From contig CP048715.1 of assembly GCA_022641835.1 (NCBI GenBank), forward strand, positions 1,178,001 through 1,242,000: a stretch of 64,000 nucleotides of DNA, in the 5' to 3' direction. A model generated the notes under the pieces. The model was given only the letters and a program-made list of their open reading frames with translations. It ran no database searches and was not told where the DNA came from. The position numbers and the translations under genes were made by a program. Shown piece after piece: positions 19,938 through 28,677 of this stretch. The stretch comes from Petasospora fabianii (Eukaryota; Ascomycota; Saccharomycetes; Phaffomycetales; Wickerhamomycetaceae). How positions within the stretch are numbered: position 1 is the stretch's first letter; every line of letters begins with the position of its first letter.

Positions 19938-21560
19938 ATGCCAGATTCCCTCACGGATTCTGCCATTAGCGACAATGTCAAGCGATCAAATACCGAACCA
20001 GAACCACACACTCTTAACAGAGCCGTTAGCGTTGCTAGTGCTGCTACTGAACCCAACATGACCCAGATTGATCACGAACCTATTAGACGTCGTGTGACTT
20101 ATCATCGTGCTAAGACGCTTCCAACTCTTAGTAGGACCAAAAGGGAGTACAAGATCCCAGATGCTGTGCTTCAAAAGAAACCAACTCTTAAGCAAGAGGC
20201 ATCTGTTTTCTACTCAATGATCCATTATATCGATGAGCTTAAGGATCAACTCGTTGATAAGTCAATGGAGCGTGCCGATAAGTTCTATGCATGGTTCTTC
20301 TCTCTCAGTTTGGTCAAGGCATTCACTGAAAAGTATCACAAATGGGAAAAGATCTTTATCATTGGTGAAATTCTTCAAATCATTCGTCTTTTCCTAAACA
20401 CAAGATCTGTCGTTTTCTTACCATTTTTCCCAGCTGGTATTGTTTGTTACAAAAGAGGTATGGACTATGAAGCTGTAGTTTTCCTTTTCTTGGCCCTTAT
20501 GTACTTTGCCAAGGTTCTCAGTAATTGTACAGAGATTGCTGCCGAACATTACGGCCCTGTTATTGGTGCATTGCTTAACGCTACTTTTGGTAACTTAGTT
20601 GAGCTTATTATCTCTGGTACTACTGTCTCTAAAGATGATGCTACACTGACAATTACAAACTTGATTGGTTCTGTCGTTTCAAATAACTTGTTTGTCTGTG
20701 GTAGTTGTTATTTCTTTGGTGGTCTCGAAGGTATTCAAGTGCACCAAAAGAAACCACTTGTATCTCATTTGGTATTTTTCCTCTCAATTACATTATTATT
20801 GGCCCTTATGTCTGTTATGCATGACATTGACTCTGCAAAGATGACTGATAAGTTCAAGATGGATACCTCTCAGGCTGGTGCTTCTTTGATCTTCCTCAAC
20901 TATTTGGTTTACCTTGTTATGAACACCAATGAAGAATTTAAGGCACTTAGAGTTAAGAAGGCTAAAGCTCAGGCAGATTTGGAAAATAACATGAATATCT
21001 CTGATTCTGATTCTGACTCTGATGACTCTGATGAAGAAGAAAACACCGAGAAGAGTTCCTCTGTTGATAATGAAGAGGAACTACCATCTAAGGCTGTTTG
21101 CTTTGGTGCTCTTGGTCTCTCCATTGCAGGTCTTGGTCCTTGTGCCAACTTCTTTGTGGAGTCTTTGAAAGAGTTGACCGATGATGCTGACATCTCTAAG
21201 GTGTTTATTGGTCTTATTATTCTGCCTCTTGCCGGTTCTTTGCCCGAGCACATGTCCTCCATTATTAGTGCCAAGAAGGGTAACATGGATCTCGCCCTTA
21301 ACCTCGCTATTGGTTCCTCTAACCAGGTTCTCGGTTTCGTTCTCCCAATCATTCAGTTCATCAGTTCAATGTACCCATCGACAAGATTCTCCCTTTATAT
21401 CGTTGATGAGATTGCATCATATCTCTACGTGACGGGCTTTATAACAGTTTTGATCCTCGCTAATGGTGCACTCTACGGTGTTAACGTCTACCACGGTGTC
21501 TTATCATTGTCGACTTTTGCCATCATCATCTACTTAACGTTCGCCAATGACTCTGTCTAA
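19938..21560 (+). CDS. Vcx1-like CaCA-family cation/H+ exchanger with atypical signature motifs
   Basis: From ATG 19938 the product is 540 residues; the upstream open codons start at TTG and are not used. About 130 hydrophilic residues precede ten or so membrane segments. Resemblance to the CAX branch (Vcx1) is clear in IGALLNATFGNLVELIIS and in GNMDLALNLAIGSSNQV. Between the two halves is an acidic loop (SDSDSDSDDSDEEE), as is usual in CAX proteins. The two alpha repeats are changed: GNAVEL of Vcx1 reads GNLVEL, and GNAAEH reads GSLPEH; the acidic residues and the His that carry the cation are kept. Vcx1 is a vacuolar Ca2+/H+ antiporter; localisation and substrate of this variant are inference. 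It may be a paralogue rather than the VCX1 orthologue. Confidence 0.8.
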   Translation: MPDSLTDSAISDNVKRSNTEPEPHTLNRAVSVASAATEPNMTQIDHEPIRRRVTYHRAKTLPTLSRTKREYKIPDAVLQKKPTLKQEASVFYSMIHYIDELKDQLVDKSMERADKFYAWFFSLSLVKAFTEKYHKWEKIFIIGEILQIIRLFLNTRSVVFLPFFPAGIVCYKRGMDYEAVVFLFLALMYFAKVLSNCTEIAAEHYGPVIGALLNATFGNLVELIISGTTVSKDDATLTITNLIGSVVSNNLFVCGSCYFFGGLEGIQVHQKKPLVSHLVFFLSITLLLALMSVMHDIDSAKMTDKFKMDTSQAGASLIFLNYLVYLVMNTNEEFKALRVKKAKAQADLENNMNISDSDSDSDDSDEEENTEKSSSVDNEEELPSKAVCFGALGLSIAGLGPCANFFVESLKELTDDADISKVFIGLIILPLAGSLPEHMSSIISAKKGNMDLALNLAIGSSNQVLGFVLPIIQFISSMYPSTRFSLYIVDEIASYLYVTGFITVLILANGALYGVNVYHGVLSLSTFAIIIYLTFANDSV

Positions 21561-21822
21561 TGTAAAATACCACTGATTCATCATTTCATTCTTTTATAAA
21601 CTTTTATAAACAAGTAGACCCAATAGAGAACTCCGAACCGCACGGCGATACGGTCTCCGCCCGGCGCGCGCCTAATTCAGCCGTTCGCTGTTACGAACAC
21701 ACCATAACAAAATATATTAAGTATATACTCCCCCACTCCTTTTAGTGCAAGGACTTTAAAGGCAATAGCTCGATTAGTCACAACAACAACGGGCCAAGGG
21801 CGTCTTAGCCATTGTAAGAACG

Positions 21823-22911
21823 ATGTGTCGGGCCCCAAAAGTTTCACATCTCCCACCAGACTTCTCTGTGTTAAGACATAGACACTGGGTATCACTGGCT
21901 CCTCATCGTCACGTTCCAAGCTCCCATCGTCTTCGAGTACTCACGTTTAACATGCTTAATCAGTCATACATGTGGCCTCAGGTCTATGATTCGTATGTGC
22001 TACCGAAGTATAGGTCTTGGGAATACCGGCTACCACTCTTAGCTCAGACAATCAAAGATGATAACGTTGTTAGTGATATCATGTGTTTCCAAGAGATGGA
22101 AGGTGCTTCCTATACTTCGGTTTGGAAGCCAATGATGGCACAGATGGGGTATGACGGTGCCTTTATCCAGAAAGGAATACCTGGTTATTGGAAGGAAGAA
22201 CAAGATACGAATCTTATCGATGGAGTATCAATCTTCTTTGACACAAACAAGTTTGAATTATTAGATACTAAGAAAGTTGTGATATCCAAATACTTCCAAA
22301 ACGAGTTCAAAAACTGGTATGGTATAAAGCTTAACTCGAACCAGATTGACAGTATACTTTCAGCACGCAATCAAGTTGGCCTCATATTGACACTAAGGCA
22401 TAAGAGCACAGGTGAATCTTTTATCGTATCCAACACACACCTCTATTGGAAAAACAGCGAGATAAAGCTTATACAAGCTATGGTACTACTCGAGGCAATT
22501 GCCATGGTGAAAGAGAAATATCCAACTGCAAGGGTATTATTCGCTGGTGATTTCAACTCGGAACCAACATCCCCAGTATACCGATTCTTAAAGGAAGATC
22601 GTATAGAAGCATCTGACCCTGCTTTAGCACCATTTATCATTGAAGAAGATTGCAAATACGTTATCAATCCAGTTGGACTGCCGAGAAATGTATTTGATAC
22701 AATTATCGAACAAGACGAGCTCTTTACATGCTATACACAGCATTTGTTTGGTATCTTTGACTACATCTGGTATAACCCACAGCATCTAAATCTTCTAGGT
22801 TTCCTTTCAGGTGTTGACAGTGACTATACCAATGCCATTGAAGGGTTACCAAATGAGTTCTTCCCAAGTGATCATATTCCATTGGTTGCTGAGTTTGAAA
22901 TAAAGCCGTGA
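21823..22911 (+). CDS. NGL1: Ngl1, CCR4-type EEP nuclease
   Basis: A 362-residue protein (S. cerevisiae Ngl1 is 363) with the endonuclease/exonuclease/phosphatase fold. Active-site motifs in order: LTFNMLNQSYMWPQVY (N), CFQEMEG (catalytic Glu), NTHLYWK, GDFNSEPTS (D and N), FDYIWY and PSDHIPL (catalytic His). The Arg/His-rich first 35 residues without a clear fold fit the mitochondrial localisation reported for Ngl1. The substrate is unsettled; the family removes poly(A) or processes rRNA. It is convergent with the NTG glycosylase gene, 98 bp apart. In S. cerevisiae NGL1 (YOL042W) neighbours NTG2 (YOL043C). Confidence 0.9.
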   Translation: MCRAPKVSHLPPDFSVLRHRHWVSLAPHRHVPSSHRLRVLTFNMLNQSYMWPQVYDSYVLPKYRSWEYRLPLLAQTIKDDNVVSDIMCFQEMEGASYTSVWKPMMAQMGYDGAFIQKGIPGYWKEEQDTNLIDGVSIFFDTNKFELLDTKKVVISKYFQNEFKNWYGIKLNSNQIDSILSARNQVGLILTLRHKSTGESFIVSNTHLYWKNSEIKLIQAMVLLEAIAMVKEKYPTARVLFAGDFNSEPTSPVYRFLKEDRIEASDPALAPFIIEEDCKYVINPVGLPRNVFDTIIEQDELFTCYTQHLFGIFDYIWYNPQHLNLLGFLSGVDSDYTNAIEGLPNEFFPSDHIPLVAEFEIKP

Positions 22912-23009
22912 TCTACAAACCTATATCATTGTCATGATCCCAATTATTTATTTACGAGACCCACGAAATTATCATTAAATTATATGCATTGTACCTACTC
23001 TAATAAATA

Positions 23010-24224
23010 TTAAGCTAGATCCTCCATGTCTTTGATTAAAGGCTCGGGATCAAAACGGAGAGTCCTGTTCATGTGCTTCCGTTCTTCAGGAGTCATTACC
23101 GCAACTTTCTTTAACAAGGCTCTATCCACGTTTGGACAAAGTTTGGTCTTGCTTAAAGTGCATAAATCACATCTTCTTCCCCTCGGTAGGCAGATGGATT
23201 GCCCAAATCCAACGAGTTCTGGGTTAATTTCATTCCACAGGCTCTTTGGTAGCCAACTCTCAAGTTCCGCTCTAGTCTGTTCAGGACCCTTCTTATTCTT
23301 TACCCATCTCCACATCTTCGACAAACGGTCAACATGTGTATCGACACCAATACCCAACGTCAAATTCCAAGCCTTTTGTAACGTTAGGAAGGCCATCTTT
23401 GGTCCGACACCAGGTAAAGCCACAAGCCCTTCAACTGTGTTCGGAACATCACCATCCCATTCACTAGCCAAAATCTCTGCGGCTTTCTTAATGAATGATG
23501 CCTTTCTGGTATGGAACCCAACACTGTAAATCAGCTGATCAAGTTTCTTTTCATCAACCCACCTGATTGCATCGATTGTGATCCCTTGTTCGTACCCTTG
23601 CTCGGTAAAGTAAGTCTTCATGTTGGACATGGCTATGTAGTTGATCTCGTCTTTGGTTTGAGAAGAAAGCATTAGTGACACTAGTAGCTGAAATCTGTAG
23701 TTACGTGGAGTGAGTTCAATGTCAGTGTTCAAAGTCAGTGGGATCTCAGCACACCCCATAGTGTCAACGGGGGCAATCACTTTTGTACGCATCTGCTTGA
23801 CGTGTTCGTAGATCTCAAAAAAGTTCTTTGGAACAGGGATATATTTGGGCTCTTCGCCAGCCTGTGGAATTTCTTCATCTTTAGTCTCATCCTTGGTTCC
23901 AATTTCAGCTTCTTGTTTGATTTCGATTTTGATCTTCGGCGTATTGATTCGTCTCTTCTTGGGAGATGGTGGGATGGCGACTTCATTTTCTTCTTTAATC
24001 TCAGGTTTAACTCGGACAGGCGAGATCTTAGTAGATGGTATTGAAGAGTGTGAAGTAGTGTCTGTTAAAGACTCCTCTGTGAGCTTCACTTCAGCAAGTA
24101 TCTCCGAGTCAGGAGCTTTCTTCTCAGCCTTGACTTTGTTCATAAAGAACCGGCTTGTCACTCCATCTGACTTCGCCATGCTTCTCGTTGATCTCCTCAG
24201 CACGGCTCCCGTTTCCATTATCAT
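23010..24224 (-). CDS. NTG1: Endonuclease III-type DNA glycosylase/AP lyase (Ntg1/Ntg2)
   Basis: A 404-residue protein. About 130 N-terminal residues are charged and disordered, with nuclear-type KKRR. The Nth core follows: LVSLMLSSQTKD, helix-hairpin-helix LPGVGPKMAFLTL with the Schiff-base Lys, and GVDTHVDRL with the catalytic Asp. A C-terminal iron-sulphur loop has four Cys (CLPRGRRCDLC...LCP) spaced 6-2-7. S. cerevisiae Ntg2 has the cluster while Ntg1 lacks it, so by this criterion the gene is nearer NTG2; the species shows one copy here and the symbol is only a family label. It excises oxidised pyrimidines and nicks AP sites in nuclear and mitochondrial DNA. Starts at ATG 24224 or 24218 are equally possible. 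Confidence 0.92.
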   Translation of the reverse strand: MIMETGAVLRRSTRSMAKSDGVTSRFFMNKVKAEKKAPDSEILAEVKLTEESLTDTTSHSSIPSTKISPVRVKPEIKEENEVAIPPSPKKRRINTPKIKIEIKQEAEIGTKDETKDEEIPQAGEEPKYIPVPKNFFEIYEHVKQMRTKVIAPVDTMGCAEIPLTLNTDIELTPRNYRFQLLVSLMLSSQTKDEINYIAMSNMKTYFTEQGYEQGITIDAIRWVDEKKLDQLIYSVGFHTRKASFIKKAAEILASEWDGDVPNTVEGLVALPGVGPKMAFLTLQKAWNLTLGIGVDTHVDRLSKMWRWVKNKKGPEQTRAELESWLPKSLWNEINPELVGFGQSICLPRGRRCDLCTLSKTKLCPNVDRALLKKVAVMTPEERKHMNRTLRFDPEPLIKDMEDLA

Positions 24225-24798
24225 TTCAGGTTTTGGATTAATCAGCGGATCTCTTTGATACTAAAGTGCCTTAATGTGTTAAGTTGTTTGATCAAATTGT
24301 GGAGAATGACACAAGAAAGTGATTTAGACATAGATCTGCTTATGAACGGGTTCGCGATGATTGGTGGCTCTAGACGCCACCATCATGGCGTCTTTGTCTT
24401 AACATGGTTAGGGGTCCGCAACGGACAAAGTTTTACAGATATCCACTACCTGTTGAATCAGTGGTCTCGAAGAATAAAATTGACTATTTTGATTTGGAAA
24501 TTTAGGTAGACACAACCAAGAGATCTTCACTCTTATGACTAGTCCCCCCCGCCCCCCCCCGAAAGTCACGTGAGTTATTTCCGTACTTTTGGATCAGACG
24601 CGTCACATTGTTACACTATTCTTTCATTCAAGTGAGAGCCGCTACAGAAGCATGTGCAGTTTCTTAATAGTTACAGGTGTAGTATACAATGCAGGTGACT
24701 GGAGGAAGAACAGCAGATCTAAAGTCCTGACTTCTGCATATGGGGGTGATGGGCAGGAAGGAGCGTGTATAGGTGTAGATAGTGCCAAGCCAGATCCT
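24225..24798. other. Intergenic region upstream of the NTG gene, downstream of CCR4
   Basis: A 574-bp gap. It has a broken run of 16 cytosines (24544-24560), a CACGTG box at 24567-24572 and no supported coding frame. The frame at 24255-24509 has no family resemblance. Confidence 0.55.
24544..24560. repeat. C7-G-C9 homopolymer tract with adjacent CACGTG
   Basis: A near-uninterrupted poly-C run (poly-G on the minus strand), immediately followed by GAAAGTCACGTGAG. TCACGTGA is the core bound by Cbf1-type bHLH factors. Confidence 0.6.
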
Positions 24799-27126
24799 TC
24801 AAGTCTTTCTTGAAGGTCTATAATCTGGTCTGACTTCTCGTCTAGCAGCCTCTTTCTTTTGTTTTAAGTGGAACTTTGTCAAAAGTGGAACGTGATCGGA
24901 TGGGAAATGGGCATTTGGTAGACCAACGTAATGGCTCAAATACCCTGGATCAATTTGACCAAGCAACCCACGGACGGACAAGTTGTATGGTGTGTACCAG
25001 ATATAATCCAACACATCTGTGAATGATGGCGTGAAATTTGTGAAAGGCAACTCTCCAATGTTATCATATGCTGATCTCAAGTTCAACTTATGACTGAAAC
25101 CTTCAGAAGTGAACTTACCATAGTCTCTGCCCCTGATATCCTCGTGGTCCTTACAGAAACCGTTTGCCAAGAGTCTGTAGACGGCAGAGTGCAATTGCGA
25201 GTTGAAATCACCACAGATCACCACTGGTAAGTTCTTCATGAACGAATCGTCGGTAGTCTTCAACAATTTCTTCACCAAGGCTTCAATCTCCTCGAGCAAA
25301 ACACCAACCTGAACGGTCTTGACATCGTTCAAAGCTGGATCCCAGTGCAAATGAGTGTTGGCAACAAGAACCTGTTGACCGGTCTCAAGGTGCTGGAATA
25401 CAGTCACCAAACCAATGTTGTCACGACTTTGCAATCTGTTAAAGACATCGTCCGACTTCTTGTACTTCTGAGAGTTCAACACAATTTGGGTATACTCCAA
25501 TGACTTCTTTTCAGCTAGTGAGAACTTGGAGTACTTGTAGAAAGTGGCACAACCGTCAACCTTCTTAGCATCCTTTTCATTCATTCTTCTTGCCCTGTAC
25601 TTGGCATGGAACATACCTCTGTAACCAGCATCAGCCATCACTTTCAACCAATATTCCTCAAATGACTGAGTCTCCACCTCCTGCAAACAGATGATATCGG
25701 CATTTGTGTCAATAATCTGTTGTTTCAAAGATTCTCTTCTGAACTCCCAGTTCAAGGCCCAAGATGGTGTATAGCTGTACATCTTTGCGGTAGCGTAGTG
25801 TTGACACAAGATATTGTAACTCAGCACTGTGAAGCTTTCCTTCTCCTCTTGTTCTTTTTCAGCCTGAGTTTGCTCATCATCATCGTCAGCATCAGCGACT
25901 AGTTCACCGTCATCCTTCAATTCAATCCATTGTCTCTTTGGCGGAGGTGATCCCTTTGGAACATTGTCTCTGAGATGCATGATCAGGGCCTTAGTTCCCT
26001 TCTGGGCAATTAGCTTTGCAAATTCCAGATTGAAGTTTGGGTTTCCCTCAATACCTAAGAAGTGCAACTCGAACAAATTACCAAACTCGTATGGCAAAGT
26101 CGTCAAGTGATTATCAAAGAGATACAAGTATCTCAAGTTGAACAAGAGACCCAATTCTGGGGGAACAGAGGTCAATGCGTTGTTTGAGAGATCCAAGACT
26201 CTCAAATACTTCAAATTCTTGATCGCTGGTGGAATTTGACTCAACTTATTTCCATTAAGATACAACTTTGTCAAGAATTCATACTTGAACAAGTTTGGTG
26301 ACAAGTTAGGAATGCTCTGTCCACTTAGATCCAAACCCCCCCACAATTGATCAGGAAATGCCTTAGACGTGATTCTTGGAACTGTGTAGTCATCAATGTC
26401 ATCATCATTTTCGTTGGTATCATGAGAGGTTTTCTTATTATGTAGGAGCGCTGGATTAGTGTTAGATTGAGAGACCTCAAGAGACTGTTGGTTATGATCA
26501 GCATCTAATAGTTGTTTGGTGACTTCCACCAAGGACATCTCGACATATTGTGACTGTTGTTGTTGACCTTGTTTGGCTCTTCTTGATGCTATAGCAGCGT
26601 GTCTAGCGTAGAAATGAGTCATCTTGCTAGACTTTCTAGTCAATTCAATCAATTGCAACTGATCTTGCCAATGCGCAAGCATTGTGAGAGATGGGTCAAG
26701 TGGAATAGACTGATTTGATAGTGGCTGCTGTTGTGGCTGCTGCTGTTGTTGCTGTTGCTGTTGCTGCTGCTGTCCGAGATGTGGTTGAATAGACCTTTGT
26801 TGAGGAGTCTGGGATCTGAATTGTCCTTGGTACAATGTCTGGGCCAGAAGCTGTGTAGAGCTTATCGAAGCATCATTGATTGGCTGCTGCTGCTGCTGCT
26901 GTTGTTGCTGTTGTTGCTGCTGCTGCTGTCCTATGGTGTTATTAAGAGACTGGAAAAGATCGTTAAACTGGATCTGTGTACCCCCAGGGTTTGACTTAGG
27001 AGTCTGCTGTTGTTGTTGCTGCTGCTGTTGCTGCTGTTGCTGTTGTTGTTGCTGCTGTTGCTGCTGCTGCTGCTGTTGTAACAGGTGCTGGGCAGGACTG
27101 ATGCCCTGATAGCCCTGTATGTTCAT
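24799..27126 (-). CDS. CCR4: Ccr4, catalytic deadenylase of the Ccr4-Not complex
   Basis: From ATG 27126 the product is 775 residues (S. cerevisiae Ccr4 is 837). Three glutamine-rich tracts fill much of the first 150 residues. A leucine-rich-repeat domain (about 265-390; LDLSNNALTSVPPELG, LYLFDNHLTTLPYEFG) binds Caf1/Pop2. The EEP nuclease domain follows (about 435-765) with SYNILCQHYAT, CLQEVE, NTHLHWDP, GDFNSQ, LDYIWYTP and SDHVPLL. It shortens mRNA poly(A) tails in the cytoplasm. The open frame extends three codons upstream only to a GTG, so the ATG is used. The LRR insertion separates it firmly from Ngl-type relatives such as NGL1 2 kb away. Confidence 0.96.
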   Translation of the reverse strand: MNIQGYQGISPAQHLLQQQQQQQQQQQQQQQQQQQQQQQQQTPKSNPGGTQIQFNDLFQSLNNTIGQQQQQQQQQQQQQQQPINDASISSTQLLAQTLYQGQFRSQTPQQRSIQPHLGQQQQQQQQQQQQPQQQPLSNQSIPLDPSLTMLAHWQDQLQLIELTRKSSKMTHFYARHAAIASRRAKQGQQQQSQYVEMSLVEVTKQLLDADHNQQSLEVSQSNTNPALLHNKKTSHDTNENDDDIDDYTVPRITSKAFPDQLWGGLDLSGQSIPNLSPNLFKYEFLTKLYLNGNKLSQIPPAIKNLKYLRVLDLSNNALTSVPPELGLLFNLRYLYLFDNHLTTLPYEFGNLFELHFLGIEGNPNFNLEFAKLIAQKGTKALIMHLRDNVPKGSPPPKRQWIELKDDGELVADADDDDEQTQAEKEQEEKESFTVLSYNILCQHYATAKMYSYTPSWALNWEFRRESLKQQIIDTNADIICLQEVETQSFEEYWLKVMADAGYRGMFHAKYRARRMNEKDAKKVDGCATFYKYSKFSLAEKKSLEYTQIVLNSQKYKKSDDVFNRLQSRDNIGLVTVFQHLETGQQVLVANTHLHWDPALNDVKTVQVGVLLEEIEALVKKLLKTTDDSFMKNLPVVICGDFNSQLHSAVYRLLANGFCKDHEDIRGRDYGKFTSEGFSHKLNLRSAYDNIGELPFTNFTPSFTDVLDYIWYTPYNLSVRGLLGQIDPGYLSHYVGLPNAHFPSDHVPLLTKFHLKQKKEAARREVRPDYRPSRKT
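26727..27079 (-). repeat. CAG/CAA trinucleotide tracts encoding Ccr4 polyglutamine
   Basis: Three stretches of mixed CAG and CAA codons (about 26727-26771, 26883-26928 and 27003-27079), the longest encoding over 20 glutamines. Interruption by CAA slows slippage, but length variation between strains is expected. Confidence 0.9.
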
Positions 27127-27367
27127 GATGCTCACGACGGTATGGTGATTGTCTTAGTGGCTGTGATTCGTATATAGGCTGTTGCCAGCAGCGGTTAAGT
27201 GTGTGTCTTTGCGAGTGGATGGGCGTGAAATTTCTATATGCGAAGGAGATAATGAACCGACGAATCGTGGGGTAAGCTATGGTGGTGTGTAGCGCTTGTC
27301 TGTGATGCTGGCCACCTCCTGTTTTCCTCTTGTTACCGCCGTCCAAAACCTTCGTCCATACACGAGA

Positions 27368-27385
27368 TTCGCGAATCTTCGCGAA
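27368..27385. promoter_or_regulatory. Two TTCGCGAA palindromes upstream of CCR4
   Basis: Perfect octamers at 27368-27375 and 27378-27385, exactly 10 bp apart (one helical turn), about 245 bp upstream of the CCR4 ATG. This matches the paired arrangement upstream of PRP45. Confidence 0.5.
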
Positions 27386-28000
27386 CTTGGTGGGGAGAAC
27401 CGAGGGCGGCAGATGACAGAGAACCGGGGGAGGGGTGTCCAGATGTATCACCAATTTTCCTTATCGGCCTTGCAAACACTACGTCTCTTGGCAGACATTG
27501 AGTATGTGATGTCTGCGAATCATCAAAGATCCCCTCACTATATAGAATCTCTGACCATTGTGTACTTGCCAAGCACTACAAATCTGTGGACTGGGGTTTC
27601 CAGCGCTATAGATCTCATTCAAGGATCCAGCTGGCTCAGCGCGTCATGTGTGGAGGGCCAGATCAGGGCCCTCCATTTGACAAAGGCAAGCAACTACCAA
27701 CGCATCCACTGTAGTGACTGAATTTTACGGTTGACATATCCTTCGGAAATACCTTTGATGTGTGTGTGAGTTGGGTTAGTCATAAATGTGGCATTGTAGA
27801 TCAAAAGTTTGAGAACTCTGAAAGAGAAATGCTGATAGAGAGCTACCAAGTGTTGGTGACCGTAACGGGAAGAAGAGCAGGAAAAGTCGTTTGAAGACAT
27901 GTAAATCGTGGTTCTGCTCCTGAAAGTCTTCACAGGCTGTTTGGTAGATAAGTGAATTCACCTCCCAGCTGACGATGTCTCACACGATTTCTGGAACTGA

Positions 28001-28020
28001 TCATTATCTATAGATAATGA
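28001..28020. promoter_or_regulatory. 20-bp palindrome containing inverted GATAA sites
   Basis: TCATTATCTA is followed directly by its reverse complement, giving two GATAA cores facing each other. GATA factors (Gln3, Gat1, Dal80 in S. cerevisiae) bind such pairs under nitrogen control. It lies about 660 bp upstream of LDB19; use as a control site is inference. Confidence 0.45.
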
Positions 28021-28677
28021 AAAAGTTTGACAGGTCGAGTAAGGCCGGCCCTAATCCCTTAAATACTCAGCGCACTGACCTCAATCTGCGGTCAGAGGTA
28101 CCACGACACATCGTAGCACCACTAAGCACAATACCGAGCTGCTTTCTGACCTTCACAGACCAATCACTTTCGTCTCTAACCGCCCGCAGGGTCTAGATAA
28201 AACGCCACGCCACACGCGCAAATACGGCCACTTGTGCGTGGCCCTACCATTCCAAGGAGGTGGGGGAGAGAGCCAGCCAAGTTCGTGCCCATAGAAAAAA
28301 TTCTGCCGCTGAGGGAAAGTAACTTTTACCTCTGGCGCTTAAGAAGAGCGGTTAACACCACGAGAACACTGCCATAAGACTCTGTTTACGCGCAACAGAG
28401 ATTGATTCGTAACCTGTTGTTCACAGAGAGACAACTACAGCCCGCAACCGCCCACTAGTTCGAGCCCCTCGCCTGCTCTTATCCCTTTGACACGACAAGC
28501 CGCCGTACGCGCGCCGTAACGTTTTGCATCTGCCATCGTTCGAATACACCGCTTTTGAGCACAGATTGACATCGGACCCCTCCATATTCCATTGACCAGA
28601 ATCACACTTTCAGTGTCAACAGCAGAAATCAGTACTTCTCTTTGCCCCTCTAAGCACTGAAAACTATTCATTGCGCG

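Larger units (their letters stand above)
27127..28677. other. Long divergent intergenic region CCR4/LDB19 (1.55 kb)
   Basis: No conserved coding frame or RNA gene was recognised. Notable sequences are two TTCGCGAA palindromes (27368-27385), a GGAGGGCC/GGCCCTCC inverted pair (about 27654-27675), a 20-bp palindrome with two inverted GATAA sites (28001-28020) and a GGCCAC/GTGGCC hairpin (about 28226-28243). An unannotated ncRNA cannot be excluded. Confidence 0.55.

Noticed and set aside
23026-23529. 167-codon frame opposite the NTG gene
   Set aside because: Complementary to the conserved glycosylase domain.
24255-24509. 84-codon frame upstream of the NTG gene
   Set aside because: No resemblance to any family and no supporting context.
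28540-28570. GTTCGAATAC resembling a tRNA B box
   Set aside because: No matching A box or acceptor stem could be paired around it.
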